DNA of 46,743 nt from Spirochaetota bacterium (GTDB taxonomy: Bacteria; Spirochaetota; UBA4802; UBA5368): NCBI GenBank assembly GCA_004297825.1, contig SCSX01000049.1:1-46743 (forward strand), given 5' to 3'. Position 1 is the first letter of the stretch. Every line of letters starts with the position of its first letter. Both the position numbers and the translations under genes were made by a program. Positions 16,683 to 26,374 of this stretch are shown in pieces. The notes below the pieces were generated by a model, which was not told where the DNA came from, did not search any database, and worked only from the letters and a program-made list of their open reading frames with translations.

Positions 16683-17255
16683 TCAATACCATTTGCTCTC
16701 GACCGGGACGGGCCGGTACGCATCGATGTACGCCAGCGCCTCTTCCGCCCCGGCCGTGCAGGCGAAAAGAGCGCTGAAACTCCGTTTCGCGAAATGCTCG
16801 TCGTATATCCGTTCGAACAGGCCCATGAGCCCGTCGTAGAAGCCCAGGGTATTGACGAGCGCGATAGGCTTGGCGTGCAGCCCCAGTTGCTTGAGCGTGA
16901 TGATCTCGAGCGTTTCCTCGAGGGTTCCGAACCCTCCCGGCAGCGCGATGAAGGCGTCCGCGAGGGACTCCATGCGCTCCTTGCGCGACCGGAGGTCGGG
17001 GGTTACCACGAGCTCGTCCGCCTGCGCGTACGCAAGCCCCTTCTTTTCGATCGCCGCGGGGACCACGCCCGTCACCCTGCCCCCGGCTTCGCTCACCGCG
17101 CGCGCGAGAGCCCCCATGACCCCCACGTCGGCGCCGCCGAACACGAGCGTCCACCCGCGCCCGGCGATCGCGCGGCCCAGGAGGCGCGCTTCGTCGAAAT
17201 GCGCCTGGGGGGCCCTGTCACTCGAGGAGCAATATACGCACACGCTCCTGCGCAT
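16683..17255 (-). CDS. LOG-family nucleoside 5'-monophosphate phosphoribohydrolase
   Basis: Rossmann-fold enzyme of the LOG (lonely guy) family, which releases bases such as cytokinins or purines from nucleotide 5'-monophosphates. The product from ATG 17255 is 190 residues, the usual length, and begins MRRSVCVYCSSS as in the family. A longer open frame extends upstream but is not family-like. The diagnostic PGGFGTLEE motif (about residues 105-113) and the GGADVGVMG loop are intact. It shares a transcript with thiE and diverges from mgtE. These proteins were long misannotated as lysine decarboxylases. Confidence 0.9.
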   Translation of the reverse strand: MRRSVCVYCSSSDRAPQAHFDEARLLGRAIAGRGWTLVFGGADVGVMGALARAVSEAGGRVTGVVPAAIEKKGLAYAQADELVVTPDLRSRKERMESLADAFIALPGGFGTLEETLEIITLKQLGLHAKPIALVNTLGFYDGLMGLFERIYDEHFAKRSFSALFACTAGAEEALAYIDAYRPVPVESKWY

Positions 17256-17361
17256 CGGCCCCCCGCCCTCTTCTTTCTTCCGATCCATCCCCCGGTTATA
17301 GGAAACCGCGGGCCGGGCGGCAAGCATTTTATCTTTCCGCGTCCCCGCGCACTCATTTCGG

Positions 17362-17389
17362 TTGACATGATACGAATAATTTGTATAAC
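17362..17389 (+). promoter_or_regulatory. Putative sigma70 promoter of mgtE
   Basis: TTGACA (17362-17367) and TATAAC (17384-17389), 16 bases apart, face mgtE and leave a leader of about 120 nt. The leader does not show the M-box magnesium riboswitch consensus as far as I can see. Confidence 0.6.
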
Positions 17390-17513
17390 GTGCCCGCCGG
17401 GGTACAATTATATCCACGTTTGCTTCCAATCGGGAACTGCCGGGGCGACAAGACCGGTTATCGAGCGGGACAGCGGACGAACGCCAGGATCAGGTTTCAA
17501 TAACGGAATTCCC

Positions 17514-18893
17514 ATGTACGGTTCGCTGTTACAGCCCGAAATAGAAGAGCTTATCAGGACCAGGAATTTTTCCCTGCTCAAGGAAATTTTCCGCGACTGG
17601 TCGCCGGAAGACCTGGCCGAGCTCATCTCGGATATTCCCCAGTCCGACCGGCTGATCGTGTTCCGACTGCTTCCCAAGGCGCTCCTGGCGGACACCTTCG
17701 AGCACATCCCCCTCGACATCCAGAAAGAGCTGCTCGAGAATATCGGCAAGGGGCAGATAACCTCCATCCTGAACGAGATGTCGCCGGACGACCGCACGGC
17801 GCTCCTCGAGGAGCTGCCCCCCGCGTTCGTGACCCGCATCCTGAGCCTCCTCTCGAAAGACGAACGCGAGATCGCGCGCACCCTGCTGGGCTACCCCGAG
17901 GATAGCATCGGACGCATCATGACCACCGACTATGTCGCGGTGCGCCAAAACATGACGGTGAAACAGGTGCTCTCGTTCATCCGCAGGCACGGGAGCGACA
18001 GCGAAACGCTCAACATGATCTACGTTGTGGATGAAAAGGGAAAGCTTATCGACGAACTGAGCATAAGGCGCATACTCATCGCCGCGCCCAACAAGAAGGT
18101 CTCCTCGATAATGGACAGGAAGTTTATCGCACTCGAGGCGACCATGCCCGAGGAGGAGGCGATCGGGCAGTTCAAGAAATACGACCTGTACGCCATACCG
18201 GTCGTCGATTCCGGGGGCTACCTGGTGGGCATCGTCACCATGGACGACATCCTGGACGTCGCCGAAAAAGAGGACACCGAGGACATCCACAAAATGGGGG
18301 GCGTCGAGGCTCTGGAGGATCCCTATCTGAACACACCCATTCTGAGCCTTACCCGCAAGCGCGCCACCTGGCTCGTGATCCTGTTCCTGGGAGAGCTTCT
18401 TACCGCCACCGCGATGGGGTACTTCGAGAAAGAAATCGCGCGGGCCGTGGTGCTCGCACTGTTCATACCGCTCATAATATCGAGCGGCGGCAATTCAGGC
18501 TCGCAGGCGAGCACCCTCGTGATCCGCGCCATGGCGGTGGGCGAGGTAAAGCTTCGCGACTTCGGACGGGTCTTTCTGCGGGAGCTCATGTCCGGTACGA
18601 TCCTGGGCGGGATACTGGGGCTTATCGGCTTCACCCGGATCGCGATCTGGCAGCAGTTCATGGATATCTACGGACCGCACTGGATGCAGGTGGGCATAAC
18701 CGTGGGGTTCGCGCTTGTCGGCGTGGTGCTCTGGGGCACGCTTGCGGGCTCCATGCTTCCCTTTATACTAAGACGTGTCGGCGTCGACCCCGCCACGTCC
18801 TCCGCGCCCTTCGTCGCGACGCTCGTCGACGTATCGGGCCTGGTCATCTACTTTTCGATCGCGAGCCTTTTATTGTCCGGCACCGTACTGTAG
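17514..18893 (+). CDS. mgtE: Magnesium transporter MgtE
   Basis: Inner-membrane magnesium channel, 459 residues. Domain order is standard: an N-terminal helical Mg-sensing domain (about 10-130), two CBS domains (about 135-255), a linking helix, and five C-terminal membrane helices from about residue 280. The pore signature PLIISSGGNSGSQAS (about 320-334) is intact. Start ATG 17514 gives MYGSLLQPEIEEL, the typical beginning; a much longer upstream frame reads through the promoter and is not coding. The ribosome site is weak (GGAATT). Gating is by cytoplasmic Mg binding between the N and CBS domains (family knowledge). Confidence 0.95.
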   Translation: MYGSLLQPEIEELIRTRNFSLLKEIFRDWSPEDLAELISDIPQSDRLIVFRLLPKALLADTFEHIPLDIQKELLENIGKGQITSILNEMSPDDRTALLEELPPAFVTRILSLLSKDEREIARTLLGYPEDSIGRIMTTDYVAVRQNMTVKQVLSFIRRHGSDSETLNMIYVVDEKGKLIDELSIRRILIAAPNKKVSSIMDRKFIALEATMPEEEAIGQFKKYDLYAIPVVDSGGYLVGIVTMDDILDVAEKEDTEDIHKMGGVEALEDPYLNTPILSLTRKRATWLVILFLGELLTATAMGYFEKEIARAVVLALFIPLIISSGGNSGSQASTLVIRAMAVGEVKLRDFGRVFLRELMSGTILGGILGLIGFTRIAIWQQFMDIYGPHWMQVGITVGFALVGVVLWGTLAGSMLPFILRRVGVDPATSSAPFVATLVDVSGLVIYFSIASLLLSGTVL

Positions 18894-18965
18894 CATCGAA
18901 TACGCGAAGGATGCGCGCCCACCGGCAGTTTATCTCACGGCAGGGCCGTCATCCCTCCCGCGGGC

Positions 18966-21551
18966 TTATGGTGTAAGCACCAGCCTGTGTGCCGCGTCCC
19001 CGTCAACCTGTTCCCTGGTCCACAACATGGGATGGTACTCCGCGTTCCGCCAGGCCGTTATCATATTTTCATACCACGGGCTTCCCGGGTGCCCGCTCTG
19101 TCCCGTGGAATTGATGCACACGCTCTTTTCCGGGTCGGCCATGTCGATGATCATGCGCATGGACGGGATGCTGCGCGCCTCGTAGTTCCCGTTGTGCACG
19201 TACCACATCTGGCTGTTCACGCACTCGGTGCTCCCCCCGATCGGCACGGGGCCCCCGTTCACGAGCTTTTCGATGAGGCCGATCCCGCTCGCGCCCAGGG
19301 GGTTGCTCACGAAGCGCGCCTTGTGCAGCTTTCCCCATTCCCAGCGCGCGCGGTTCCCGCCCATAGCCTCGACCGCGGCGACATGGCCCTCGCGGAAGGA
19401 GCGCGCGAGTATGTCGTCCCTGGTCTCGGTCCTGTCCTTCGTGGACGGATCGTCCCACCAGGCGTCCCGGGCATTCTCGAGAAGCAGGGCAACGGCGCGC
19501 ATTTCCCTGTCCGTGCCGTCAAGCTTGACCGTGTCGCCCAGCTCTTCCTTGAACAGGTTGATCATGAGCTTCATCCAGAAGCAGCCGAAAAGCGCCGCGT
19601 GCGGGCTCTGCTCCGTCGCCACACGGTCCCAGCCCACGAGCCAGTCCCTTGCCTCCGTGAGCGCGAGATCGTCGAACTTGAGCGCGGCCAGATACGGGAG
19701 TATCTCATCGGCGGGAAGATACCTGTTGTCGCCGGCGATTGCCCGGTAGGTATCCACGGTGTGCGGCGCGAGCTTCGTCATGAGCTCGCCGATACGCTCC
19801 CCCCGGTACCCGTAGTTCCATTTGTTGAACGTGCTCCCGAAATCCGCGTTCCCCCCGAGCCTGGCGTTCAACATCGCGTAATACGACGCCGGGGCGGCCT
19901 CCTGGTTCGCGGCGACGATAAAGTTGCGCGCCGGGTTATAGGCGCGGGGGAGCAGGTCGTAGGGTATGTAGCCCTTCCATTCGTACTCGGAGCCCCAACC
20001 CGGCGTGGGCACCTGGCCGTTCAGGTTAGCCGGCCGGACGGGAATCCTTCCGGGCATCTGGTAGCCGATATTTCCCTTTGTATCGGCATATATAATGCTT
20101 TGCGACGGTACATCCCAGTTCCGGAGAGCCACGCGGAATTCCTCCCAGTTCCTCGCCTTGTTGAGGCCGATAATCGCGTGTACGATGCGCCCTGTTTCCA
20201 GGGCCGTCCAGCGCAGGGCGAGCGGGTCCGCGTTGTTGAACCCTCCCGGCTTATCGGCGGACGCATCATATTTGTTGTCGTTGATTATCGGTCCCAGGTG
20301 GGTCTCCCTGACCGTGATCGAGACGGCCGGTTTCCCGTTCCCGAACGTAATCACCTCCTGACGGACGGTCATCGCGCGCCATGCGCCGTTCCACTGGTAT
20401 TGTAAGGGATTGTCGGGGTTCACCTTGATCATGTAAAGGTCGTTCACGTCGGGGTAGACGTTCGTGGTTCCCCACGCGATATCCCTGTTATGGCCGACTA
20501 CCACCCCCGGGTTGGCGGCAAACGTAAACCCCGCGACATCGAACGGCCGGCCCGAGCCGTCGTCCGCGCAATGAAGGGCGACCTCGTACCAGATGGAAGG
20601 CATCTGTATCCCCAGGTGCGGATCGTTTTCCAGAAGCGGCTTCCCGCTCCTGGTCATGGGCCCGGTCGCGACCCAGCTGTTGCTGCCGGCCCCCTCCAGC
20701 CCGCCGTTGAGCCAGCCCAGGTCGGGAACCGGATCGTCACCCGGGTACCCGCTGAATTCACACGTCCTGAACGAAACCGCCATCCCGTCCGCGGCCGAGG
20801 AGGCGACATTCATCCCGATCGCGCGGGCGTCTTCCTCAAGGAGTACCGTGGGCTTCTTCCCGAACGGCCACGGAGGCAGGAACCATCGCTCGGCCATCTC
20901 CTTGCCCAGCAGGCGGTGGAGCTTCGTCCAGGTGACCTCCGGATCCCGGCTGAGGCCCAGGTCCCACGCCATGAGCTTGGAAAAGGCCAGCGTATCAAGT
21001 GCCGTCCATGGCTCAATCGTGAATTTGACTCCAGTGAGCCCGAGTATCGAATAATTCACGGAGAGCCCTCCGGGGCTTCGGCCTGCAATGTACGCGTTCA
21101 CCCCCTCCGCGAACGCGTCGATCACGGCGCGCTCCGCCTGCGTGAATTTTTCGTAATCCCGGCGGCACGCCTGGTAGAGGCCGAGCGAACGAAGGTAGAT
21201 ATCCGCGGAAACAAGATTAGGTTTCTTGCCGGTGAGCTCCTCGATCTTTCCGGCGCAGGTATGGCGGAAGAATTCCATCTGCCACCAGCGGTCCTGCGCC
21301 TGCGCGTAACCCTGCGCGAAAAACAGGTCGTGCATGTTCTTCGCATACACGTGCGGGACGCCGTTCGAATCGCGGATGACCTCCACCCTGTCGGTCAGTC
21401 CCTTCGCCTGAAGGGTCCCGTCGATGCGGGGCATGGGCCCGCGGGTGATATGGAAATAATAACCGGTGCCGCCTGCGCCCAGGAGCACGACAAGCCCCAG
21501 GATCGAAAGAAGGATTATTTTCACGACTTTGCCGGACAGGAATTTTTTCAT
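18966..21551 (-). CDS. Penicillin acylase family Ntn hydrolase, exported
   Basis: Amidase of the penicillin G acylase/AHL acylase family, made as an 861-residue precursor that self-cleaves into two chains. A signal anchor (about 10-30) exports it. The spacer/beta-chain junction reads GAG|SNSWV, with the nucleophile Ser290; the following ATGPMTRSGKPLLENDPHL stretch (seen as GKPLLENDPHL) is diagnostic. The alpha-chain part starts with VIRDSNGVPHVYA. GGAGG precedes ATG 21551. Natural substrates could be N-acyl amino acids, acyl-homoserine lactones or beta-lactam-like amides; the sequence does not decide. It converges on mgtE and lies about 100 nt after the small ferredoxin gene, so cotranscription with that gene is doubtful. 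Confidence 0.92.
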   Translation of the reverse strand: MKKFLSGKVVKIILLSILGLVVLLGAGGTGYYFHITRGPMPRIDGTLQAKGLTDRVEVIRDSNGVPHVYAKNMHDLFFAQGYAQAQDRWWQMEFFRHTCAGKIEELTGKKPNLVSADIYLRSLGLYQACRRDYEKFTQAERAVIDAFAEGVNAYIAGRSPGGLSVNYSILGLTGVKFTIEPWTALDTLAFSKLMAWDLGLSRDPEVTWTKLHRLLGKEMAERWFLPPWPFGKKPTVLLEEDARAIGMNVASSAADGMAVSFRTCEFSGYPGDDPVPDLGWLNGGLEGAGSNSWVATGPMTRSGKPLLENDPHLGIQMPSIWYEVALHCADDGSGRPFDVAGFTFAANPGVVVGHNRDIAWGTTNVYPDVNDLYMIKVNPDNPLQYQWNGAWRAMTVRQEVITFGNGKPAVSITVRETHLGPIINDNKYDASADKPGGFNNADPLALRWTALETGRIVHAIIGLNKARNWEEFRVALRNWDVPSQSIIYADTKGNIGYQMPGRIPVRPANLNGQVPTPGWGSEYEWKGYIPYDLLPRAYNPARNFIVAANQEAAPASYYAMLNARLGGNADFGSTFNKWNYGYRGERIGELMTKLAPHTVDTYRAIAGDNRYLPADEILPYLAALKFDDLALTEARDWLVGWDRVATEQSPHAALFGCFWMKLMINLFKEELGDTVKLDGTDREMRAVALLLENARDAWWDDPSTKDRTETRDDILARSFREGHVAAVEAMGGNRARWEWGKLHKARFVSNPLGASGIGLIEKLVNGGPVPIGGSTECVNSQMWYVHNGNYEARSIPSMRMIIDMADPEKSVCINSTGQSGHPGSPWYENMITAWRNAEYHPMLWTREQVDGDAAHRLVLTP

Positions 21552-21647
21552 GGAAGCGCCTCCGCCTGGGGAAGGGTACCACCGTCTCCCGCGCGCACGC
21601 AAGCACATTCCGTGACCGGGACTATTCCTTTTCCACGGCGAGGCTTT

Positions 21648-21872
21648 TCATCTTTTGCTTAATTCCGGTTTCTCCGGCCGGATCGCCCTCATGGGACAGA
21701 CCACCGCGCAGACATTGCATTTCACGCAGGTTGCCATATCGATTTTCGCTTTTCCGCTTTCTTCGTCCCATTTGAGCCCGGGACAGCGCCACGCGCGGAC
21801 GCAGCGCCTGTTGGCGGGGCAGTGTTCCCCCATGCAGATATCCTGGTCTACGTGCAGAGCCATATTCGACAC
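21648..21872 (-). CDS. Small ferredoxin-like [4Fe-4S] protein with an irregular first cluster motif
   Basis: Electron-carrier-like protein of 74 residues from GTG 21872 (71 from ATG 21863; neither start has a clear ribosome site). The second half has a canonical cluster motif CVKCNVCAVVCP. The first half has four cysteines at unusual spacing, C-x4-C-x5-C-x5-C-P, in CMGEHCPANRRC...RCP, instead of C-x2-C-x2-C-x3-C-P. It may hold one normal and one altered cluster, or only one. Its partner is unknown; the neighbours (Ntn hydrolase, IclR regulator) do not tell. Confidence 0.8.
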   Translation of the reverse strand: MSNMALHVDQDICMGEHCPANRRCVRAWRCPGLKWDEESGKAKIDMATCVKCNVCAVVCPMRAIRPEKPELSKR

Positions 21873-22065
21873 GATCCCCGTATTCCCGGCCCGCCTCCTC
21901 CGCGATGCGGAGAAGGAACCGGTTGATTTGATATTACCACATCACGAAAAATATTCCTTTTTTTTAAAACCATCCGCACGGAGAAAGGGAATAGAAGCGA
22001 GTGGCTGGCGCCGATAGTGCTTCCTGCCGCGTGACGCGCAACGGCGTTATTCAGCCCGGCGCGAA

Positions 22066-22869
22066 TCAGGCGCCCCTGTAGCCCATCTGCGCCGAAATCC
22101 GGCTTCCCGTGTATCGGACCGCGTTTATAATCTTTTCCTTCTGCGCGCAAAAGGTCTCGGTTCTGCCGGTGACGGAAAACGCGGCGATTACCTGCCCCCG
22201 TTCGCCAAAGATGGGAGCGCTCACGCACGAGAGCCCCGCCACCGATTCCTCGTTGTCGAAGGCAAGTCCCTCGGCGCGCACCCGCTCAAGCTCGCCCAGG
22301 TAGGCGCCCGGGGAAACGATCGTGTTCGCGGTGAGGCCTGGGAATTCGCTCTTCTCCATGAGATGCTCCCTGCGCGGCCCGTCCATGAACGCGAAAAGCA
22401 CCTTCCCGATGCCCGTCGAATGGAAGGGAATGACGGACCCGACCTGGGGAAACACCATGAACCGGCTCTCCGGCTCCACGCGAAGCACTATCACCACCTT
22501 GTCCCCGACGAGCATGCCCACGTGGACCGCCTCATGGAACTGGAGACAGAGGTTTTCCATCCACACGCGCGCCGTCGCGACCAGGTCCATATTGGTCGCG
22601 TACTTCATGCCCAGTTGGAAGAGCGCCGGCCCCAGCGAATACTTGAAGGTCGCGTCGTTCTTTTCCAGGTACCCCAGGTGCTCAAGCGTCTGCACGAGGT
22701 TCTGGACGGTGGGCTTGGGCAGTCCCAGCCTCCTCGCGAAGTCGGTGATCCCCAGGGGCGTATCGTCGTCGATAAACACGTTCAGTATCTCCGCTGCCTT
22801 CTGCACGGAGTTGATCATCTTTTTCGCGCCCGCCCTGCGGGGCGCGCGCGGCGCTGGTTTATGCGGCAT
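22066..22869 (-). CDS. IclR-family transcriptional regulator
   Basis: DNA-binding regulator, 267 residues from ATG 22869 (AAGGTGA just upstream; GTG 22887 is an alternative). A basic N-terminal tail (PRAPRRAGAKK) leads to a winged helix-turn-helix (about 20-85, with GITDFARRLGLPKPTVQNLV) and an IclR effector domain (about 100-265). The domain ends GLSCVSAPIF....AAFSVTGR, typical of the family. It diverges from the LarA-type gene, so that gene is its most likely target. A palindrome at 23058-23084 is a candidate operator. The effector may be a hydroxy acid. Confidence 0.92.
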   Translation of the reverse strand: MPHKPAPRAPRRAGAKKMINSVQKAAEILNVFIDDDTPLGITDFARRLGLPKPTVQNLVQTLEHLGYLEKNDATFKYSLGPALFQLGMKYATNMDLVATARVWMENLCLQFHEAVHVGMLVGDKVVIVLRVEPESRFMVFPQVGSVIPFHSTGIGKVLFAFMDGPRREHLMEKSEFPGLTANTIVSPGAYLGELERVRAEGLAFDNEESVAGLSCVSAPIFGERGQVIAAFSVTGRTETFCAQKEKIINAVRYTGSRISAQMGYRGA

Positions 22870-22908
22870 CGGGGTCACCTTGTTCACAATTCAGGGAGAT
22901 ATATATCA

Positions 22909-23015
22909 GACTTGTTGCATAACTAAATTTTTTACGGGGTATAAGGGGCGAAGCCCCTTAAAAGCCCCCCGCAGGGGTTCCCTGCGAGCGCGAGACGGCA
23001 GTTTCGCAACAAGTC
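22909..23015. repeat. MITE-like element with terminal inverted repeats and internal hairpins
   Basis: A 107-bp non-coding unit bounded by inverted GACTTGTTGC (22909-22918) and GCAACAAGTC (23006-23015); the arms continue imperfectly as NNAACT. Inside are two perfect hairpins: AAGGGGC/GCCCCTT (22943-22959) and CGCAGGG/CCCTGCG (22970-22986). It carries no ORF. The inner end sequence TTGCGAAACTGCC reappears at 45244-45256. A mobile or dispersed repeat is likely; no target duplication was recognised. Confidence 0.6.
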
Positions 23016-23025
23016 GATTTTTTTA

Positions 23026-23053
23026 TTGACATACAACGAATTTCGACTATGCT
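23026..23053 (+). promoter_or_regulatory. Putative sigma70 promoter of the LarA-type gene
   Basis: TTGACA (23026-23031) and TATGCT (23048-23053) are 16 bases apart and point to the gene at 23238. The palindromic operator begins five bases after the -10, so a bound repressor would sit on the transcription start. Confidence 0.65.
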
Positions 23054-23057
23054 CCAT

Positions 23058-23084
23058 ACAGTGTATGATGATATCATACACTGT
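23058..23084. promoter_or_regulatory. Perfect 11-bp-arm palindrome, probable IclR operator
   Basis: ACAGTGTATGA, five bases, then TCATACACTGT: a perfect inverted repeat covering the expected +1 region of the 23026-23053 promoter. An IclR regulator gene diverges next door, which makes it the likely binder. No second copy was seen in the window. Confidence 0.65.
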
Positions 23085-23237
23085 CAAGAAGTTTTCATCA
23101 TGACACGGTGCGCGGCCGCCCGGCCGTATCCGCGGGAGGGCGTCATTCGCCGGTACCGATCCGGGTGGAAGAATACGCGCGTCCGGCGCGTTGGGCCCTG
23201 CTTTCGAAACACAAACACACACCGCGAGGAGGAATCC

Positions 23238-24557
23238 ATGAACGTTACACTACCGTGGGGCAAGGACACCCTGACCATCCGCGTACCCGACACATGGACC
23301 ATGCACTACCCGAAACCGGAATCGAAGGCCGTCAAGGCCCCCGCCGACGAGCTTGCCGCCGTCAGGGAGGCGTTGAAAAAGCCCGTGGGTTCCGCGGCGC
23401 TCTCGAAGATGAAGCTCAAGGGCAAAAAGGTGGTCGTCGTCGTCGACGACAACACGCGCCCCACCCCGGTGTACAAGTTCTTCGGCATCGTGCTCAAGCA
23501 GGTCATGGACGCCGGCGCGAAAAGCGTGACCGTCATTCCCGGACTCGGCATCCATACCCCCATGACCGAGGCTGAGATGGCCGAAAAGATCGGCGCCGCC
23601 AACATGAAGAAGGTGAAATGGGAAAACCATTTCGCCTTCGATGCCGCGAAGAACCGTTACTTCGGGAAGACACGCCGGGGGACCCCCGTTTCGCTCAATG
23701 CGCACCTCGCGGACGCCGATCTCATCATCAGCCTGGGCATGGTGGAGCCGCACCTGTGGGCCGGGTTCGGGGGCGGGATGAAGAACATCCTCCCGGGCGT
23801 GGCCTCCGTGGACACGATCGCCGCGCATCATTCCATAATCGCCGAGCCCCCGTACCGCTACAACCGCGTGGGCATGATGCCGGACAAGAACTCGTTCCGC
23901 GGCGACCTCGAGGAAATCATCACCCTGATCAAGGCGCCCGTATTCTGCCTGAACGTAGTCATCGATCACACGCGCCGCATTATCGGCGCGTTCGCGGGCC
24001 ATCCCATCGAATGCCACCGCGCCGCGATCGATTTCAACGTGCGCATCGCGGGCTGTCCGGTTCCCGGGAAAATGGACGCGATCATCGTCAATTCCAATCC
24101 CATGGACATCAATTTCAAACAGAGCATGAAGTGCGTGGGCAATTCCCTCCCCTCGCTTAAGTCCCGCGGAACGATTATCGGATTCCTGCGCGCCGAGCGC
24201 GGCATGGACGATATAATCGTCCCCGAAAAGTCCAAGCCAATCTGGCTGGTGAAGACGATTCTGCGCACCCTGGGGCCGTCCCGGGTGCTCGGGTTCCTGG
24301 AGAAAATCCGCCCGGGACTTAATGTCGAGGAGAAATTCCTGCTCTACTATTCGATGCAGCTGTTGCGCGAGTTCGACATCTACTTCCACGTGCCCACGAT
24401 CACCGACGACGTGGTCAAACGGCTGGGCTTCTTCGTCCACGCACACGATCCCCAGGAGATCGTCGATATCGCCGCCCGGAAGATCGGGAAGCGGGCCCGG
24501 GTCGCGGTCTTTCCCCAGGGAGGGGCCACCTTCCCGCTGGTGAAGGATGATGATTGA
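23238..24557 (+). CDS. LarA-type nickel-pincer racemase/epimerase (DUF2088)
   Basis: Cytoplasmic enzyme of the lactate racemase LarA superfamily, which interconverts 2-hydroxy acid isomers with a nickel-pincer nucleotide. It has 439 residues and a perfect ribosome site (GAGGAGGAATCC) before ATG 23238. Active-site motifs are visible: [18 protein letters not shown] with His106, [13 protein letters not shown] with His162 and Lys172, and AAHHS with His188. The 162-172-188 spacing equals that of His174, Lys184 and His200 in Lactobacillus plantarum LarA. The cofactor genes larB, larC and larE are not nearby. The real substrate may be another hydroxy acid, since the superfamily is broad. Probably controlled by the divergent IclR protein. 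Confidence 0.88.
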   Translation: MNVTLPWGKDTLTIRVPDTWTMHYPKPESKAVKAPADELAAVREALKKPVGSAALSKMKLKGKKVVVVVDDNTRPTPVYKFFGIVLKQVMDAGAKSVTVIPGLGIHTPMTEAEMAEKIGAANMKKVKWENHFAFDAAKNRYFGKTRRGTPVSLNAHLADADLIISLGMVEPHLWAGFGGGMKNILPGVASVDTIAAHHSIIAEPPYRYNRVGMMPDKNSFRGDLEEIITLIKAPVFCLNVVIDHTRRIIGAFAGHPIECHRAAIDFNVRIAGCPVPGKMDAIIVNSNPMDINFKQSMKCVGNSLPSLKSRGTIIGFLRAERGMDDIIVPEKSKPIWLVKTILRTLGPSRVLGFLEKIRPGLNVEEKFLLYYSMQLLREFDIYFHVPTITDDVVKRLGFFVHAHDPQEIVDIAARKIGKRARVAVFPQGGATFPLVKDDD

Positions 24558-24628
24558 CTTTCTCACAATTTGATGCTATAAATCATCCGTCTCGTTTCGA
24601 AATCCTACAATATCCGCGAGGCGACATT

Positions 24629-26191
24629 ATGGACAGGATGCGGGAATTTTTCCTCCACCGATATAAGGACCGGGATTACCGGGAGCAGCAGCGCGCATTC
24701 ATAATAATCCTCCTCACCATCGTGCTCGCAGTGGTCATGGTCCTCAATGCCCTGGTTATCGCCGTGGTTCGCGGAAGGGGGTTCGGCGATTTCGCCGTCG
24801 TCGCGATTTTTGTGATTGAGGCGATTTTTGTTATCGCACTCATCCTCACCACAAAGGGGCACAGCTCCGTCGCGTCCCACTTCCTTCTTGCGCCCGTTAC
24901 CGCGATCCTCTGGCTCATCATCTTCAACCTTACGAAAACCAAGGATATCCTCGTTGCGGCCGATACGATCGTCTACATGGTCCCGCTCATCATCATTGCC
25001 ATGCTGGTTTCCGGGAAACGATCCGTCGTGTTCTATTCCCTTCTGCAGATCGCCGGGGTGGTCGCCTATTCGCTCATAAACGAGAGCCAGGGATTTCTCA
25101 CGCACGAACAGGCGGTGGACTTTCTCGCCGATTCTACCGTCAGCTTCGTCATGACCGGCGTGTGCTGCGTCGCGGCGCTTTCCATGAGCGAACGGTCGCA
25201 CAGGATGCTCGAGAAGTCGTTCAACGAATCCTGTGTGCAGGGGGACAAGATCCGCAGCATCCTCGTATCGTCGGGCGAGTCGGCGCGCAGGGTGGCCGAG
25301 GCCACCTCAATGCTCGTGGGCACCACGCTCACCTTTTCGACGAACGCGCAGACCCAGGCGGCCACGGTGGAGGAGCTCACGTCCTCGGTGGAGGAGGTGA
25401 CCGCGAGCGGGGAAAGCGTGTACACCATGGCGAAAAACCAGCGCGACCTCACCGAGCGCGTCAAGGAGGAGATGGCGAACCTCTACCGCATCGTATCGGA
25501 GGCCGGCAGCGAAATGGGGTCCGCCCTCACCATCCGCGACAAGCTCAACACCATGGTCGAGAAATCGAAGACGGAGATACAGGACACCCTCAAGGTCATG
25601 TCGACAGCCACCTCCAAGTTCCGCGAGGTGCAGGACACGGTGGGCATCATCGAGGACATATCCGACCAGATAAATCTCCTGTCGCTCAACGCGTCCATCG
25701 AGGCGGCGCGCGCGGGCGAACACGGGCGCGGGTTCGCGGTCGTCGCCGAGGAGATCGGCAAGCTTGCCGACAACACGACGGGGAACCTGAAAACCATCAA
25801 CAATCTCTTTGCGGGAAGCAACCAGGAGGTCCAGCGCGCCCTCGAGAGGCTCGAGCTCTTCATCGGTTCGCTCAATATGATGATAGCCTCCATCGCCGAG
25901 TTCGGGCTTAAGATAGACCGCGTGGTCGTGCTCGCGCGCGAGGACCTCTCGCTGAACGAGAAAGCCCGCGGCTCGCTGGACAGCGTGCTCTCCGAGTCCC
26001 AGAGCATCCTCACCGCCGCCGACGAGCAGAAAAACGCGCTCGAGGAGATATCCAAGAGCATCCAGGTCATCAACGAGACGACCCAGGAGCTCGCATCGAG
26101 CACCGACGACGTTTCCAAGTCGGCCGAGCAGCTCGCCGTCGCGGTTGGAAATCTCAAGGAGCTTTCCGTGGGGGAACCCGCGGTGACGTGA
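24629..26191 (+). CDS. Methyl-accepting chemotaxis protein (multi-span membrane input)
   Basis: Chemoreceptor-like signalling protein, 520 residues from ATG 24629 (GAGGCG upstream). The first 200 residues hold about six membrane helices without a large periplasmic sensor, so it may sense within the membrane. The rest is a cytoplasmic coiled coil with the MCP hairpin tip around [22 protein letters not shown], given as [16 protein letters not shown] (about 360-375). It follows the LarA gene by 71 nt but is probably separate. Architecture and length match the receptor at 31897-33453, so the two are paralogues. Confidence 0.92.
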   Translation: MDRMREFFLHRYKDRDYREQQRAFIIILLTIVLAVVMVLNALVIAVVRGRGFGDFAVVAIFVIEAIFVIALILTTKGHSSVASHFLLAPVTAILWLIIFNLTKTKDILVAADTIVYMVPLIIIAMLVSGKRSVVFYSLLQIAGVVAYSLINESQGFLTHEQAVDFLADSTVSFVMTGVCCVAALSMSERSHRMLEKSFNESCVQGDKIRSILVSSGESARRVAEATSMLVGTTLTFSTNAQTQAATVEELTSSVEEVTASGESVYTMAKNQRDLTERVKEEMANLYRIVSEAGSEMGSALTIRDKLNTMVEKSKTEIQDTLKVMSTATSKFREVQDTVGIIEDISDQINLLSLNASIEAARAGEHGRGFAVVAEEIGKLADNTTGNLKTINNLFAGSNQEVQRALERLELFIGSLNMMIASIAEFGLKIDRVVVLAREDLSLNEKARGSLDSVLSESQSILTAADEQKNALEEISKSIQVINETTQELASSTDDVSKSAEQLAVAVGNLKELSVGEPAVT

Positions 26192-26374
26192 ATTCCCCCC
26201 GGGGAGAGACCGCGCCCGGGCTAATATTTCCGGCCGGTCGGATTTCTACTTGCGCGGGATCCGGTTTCCCGTGTAGCATCCGGAAAATCGGCACAACAAT
26301 TTGAATGGTTACGCCCCGCGGCGACCGCGTGATCCTGTGATCATTCAATACACTAATCGAGAGGACTATCCGCC

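Noticed and set aside
17390-17513. M-box (magnesium) riboswitch in the mgtE leader
   Set aside because: The leader is about 120 nt and I cannot find the conserved M-box core; a covariance search would settle it.
16635-17513. Extended N-terminus of MgtE (about 290 extra codons)
   Set aside because: It runs antisense to thiE/LOG and through the mgtE promoter; the family-like protein starts at 17514.
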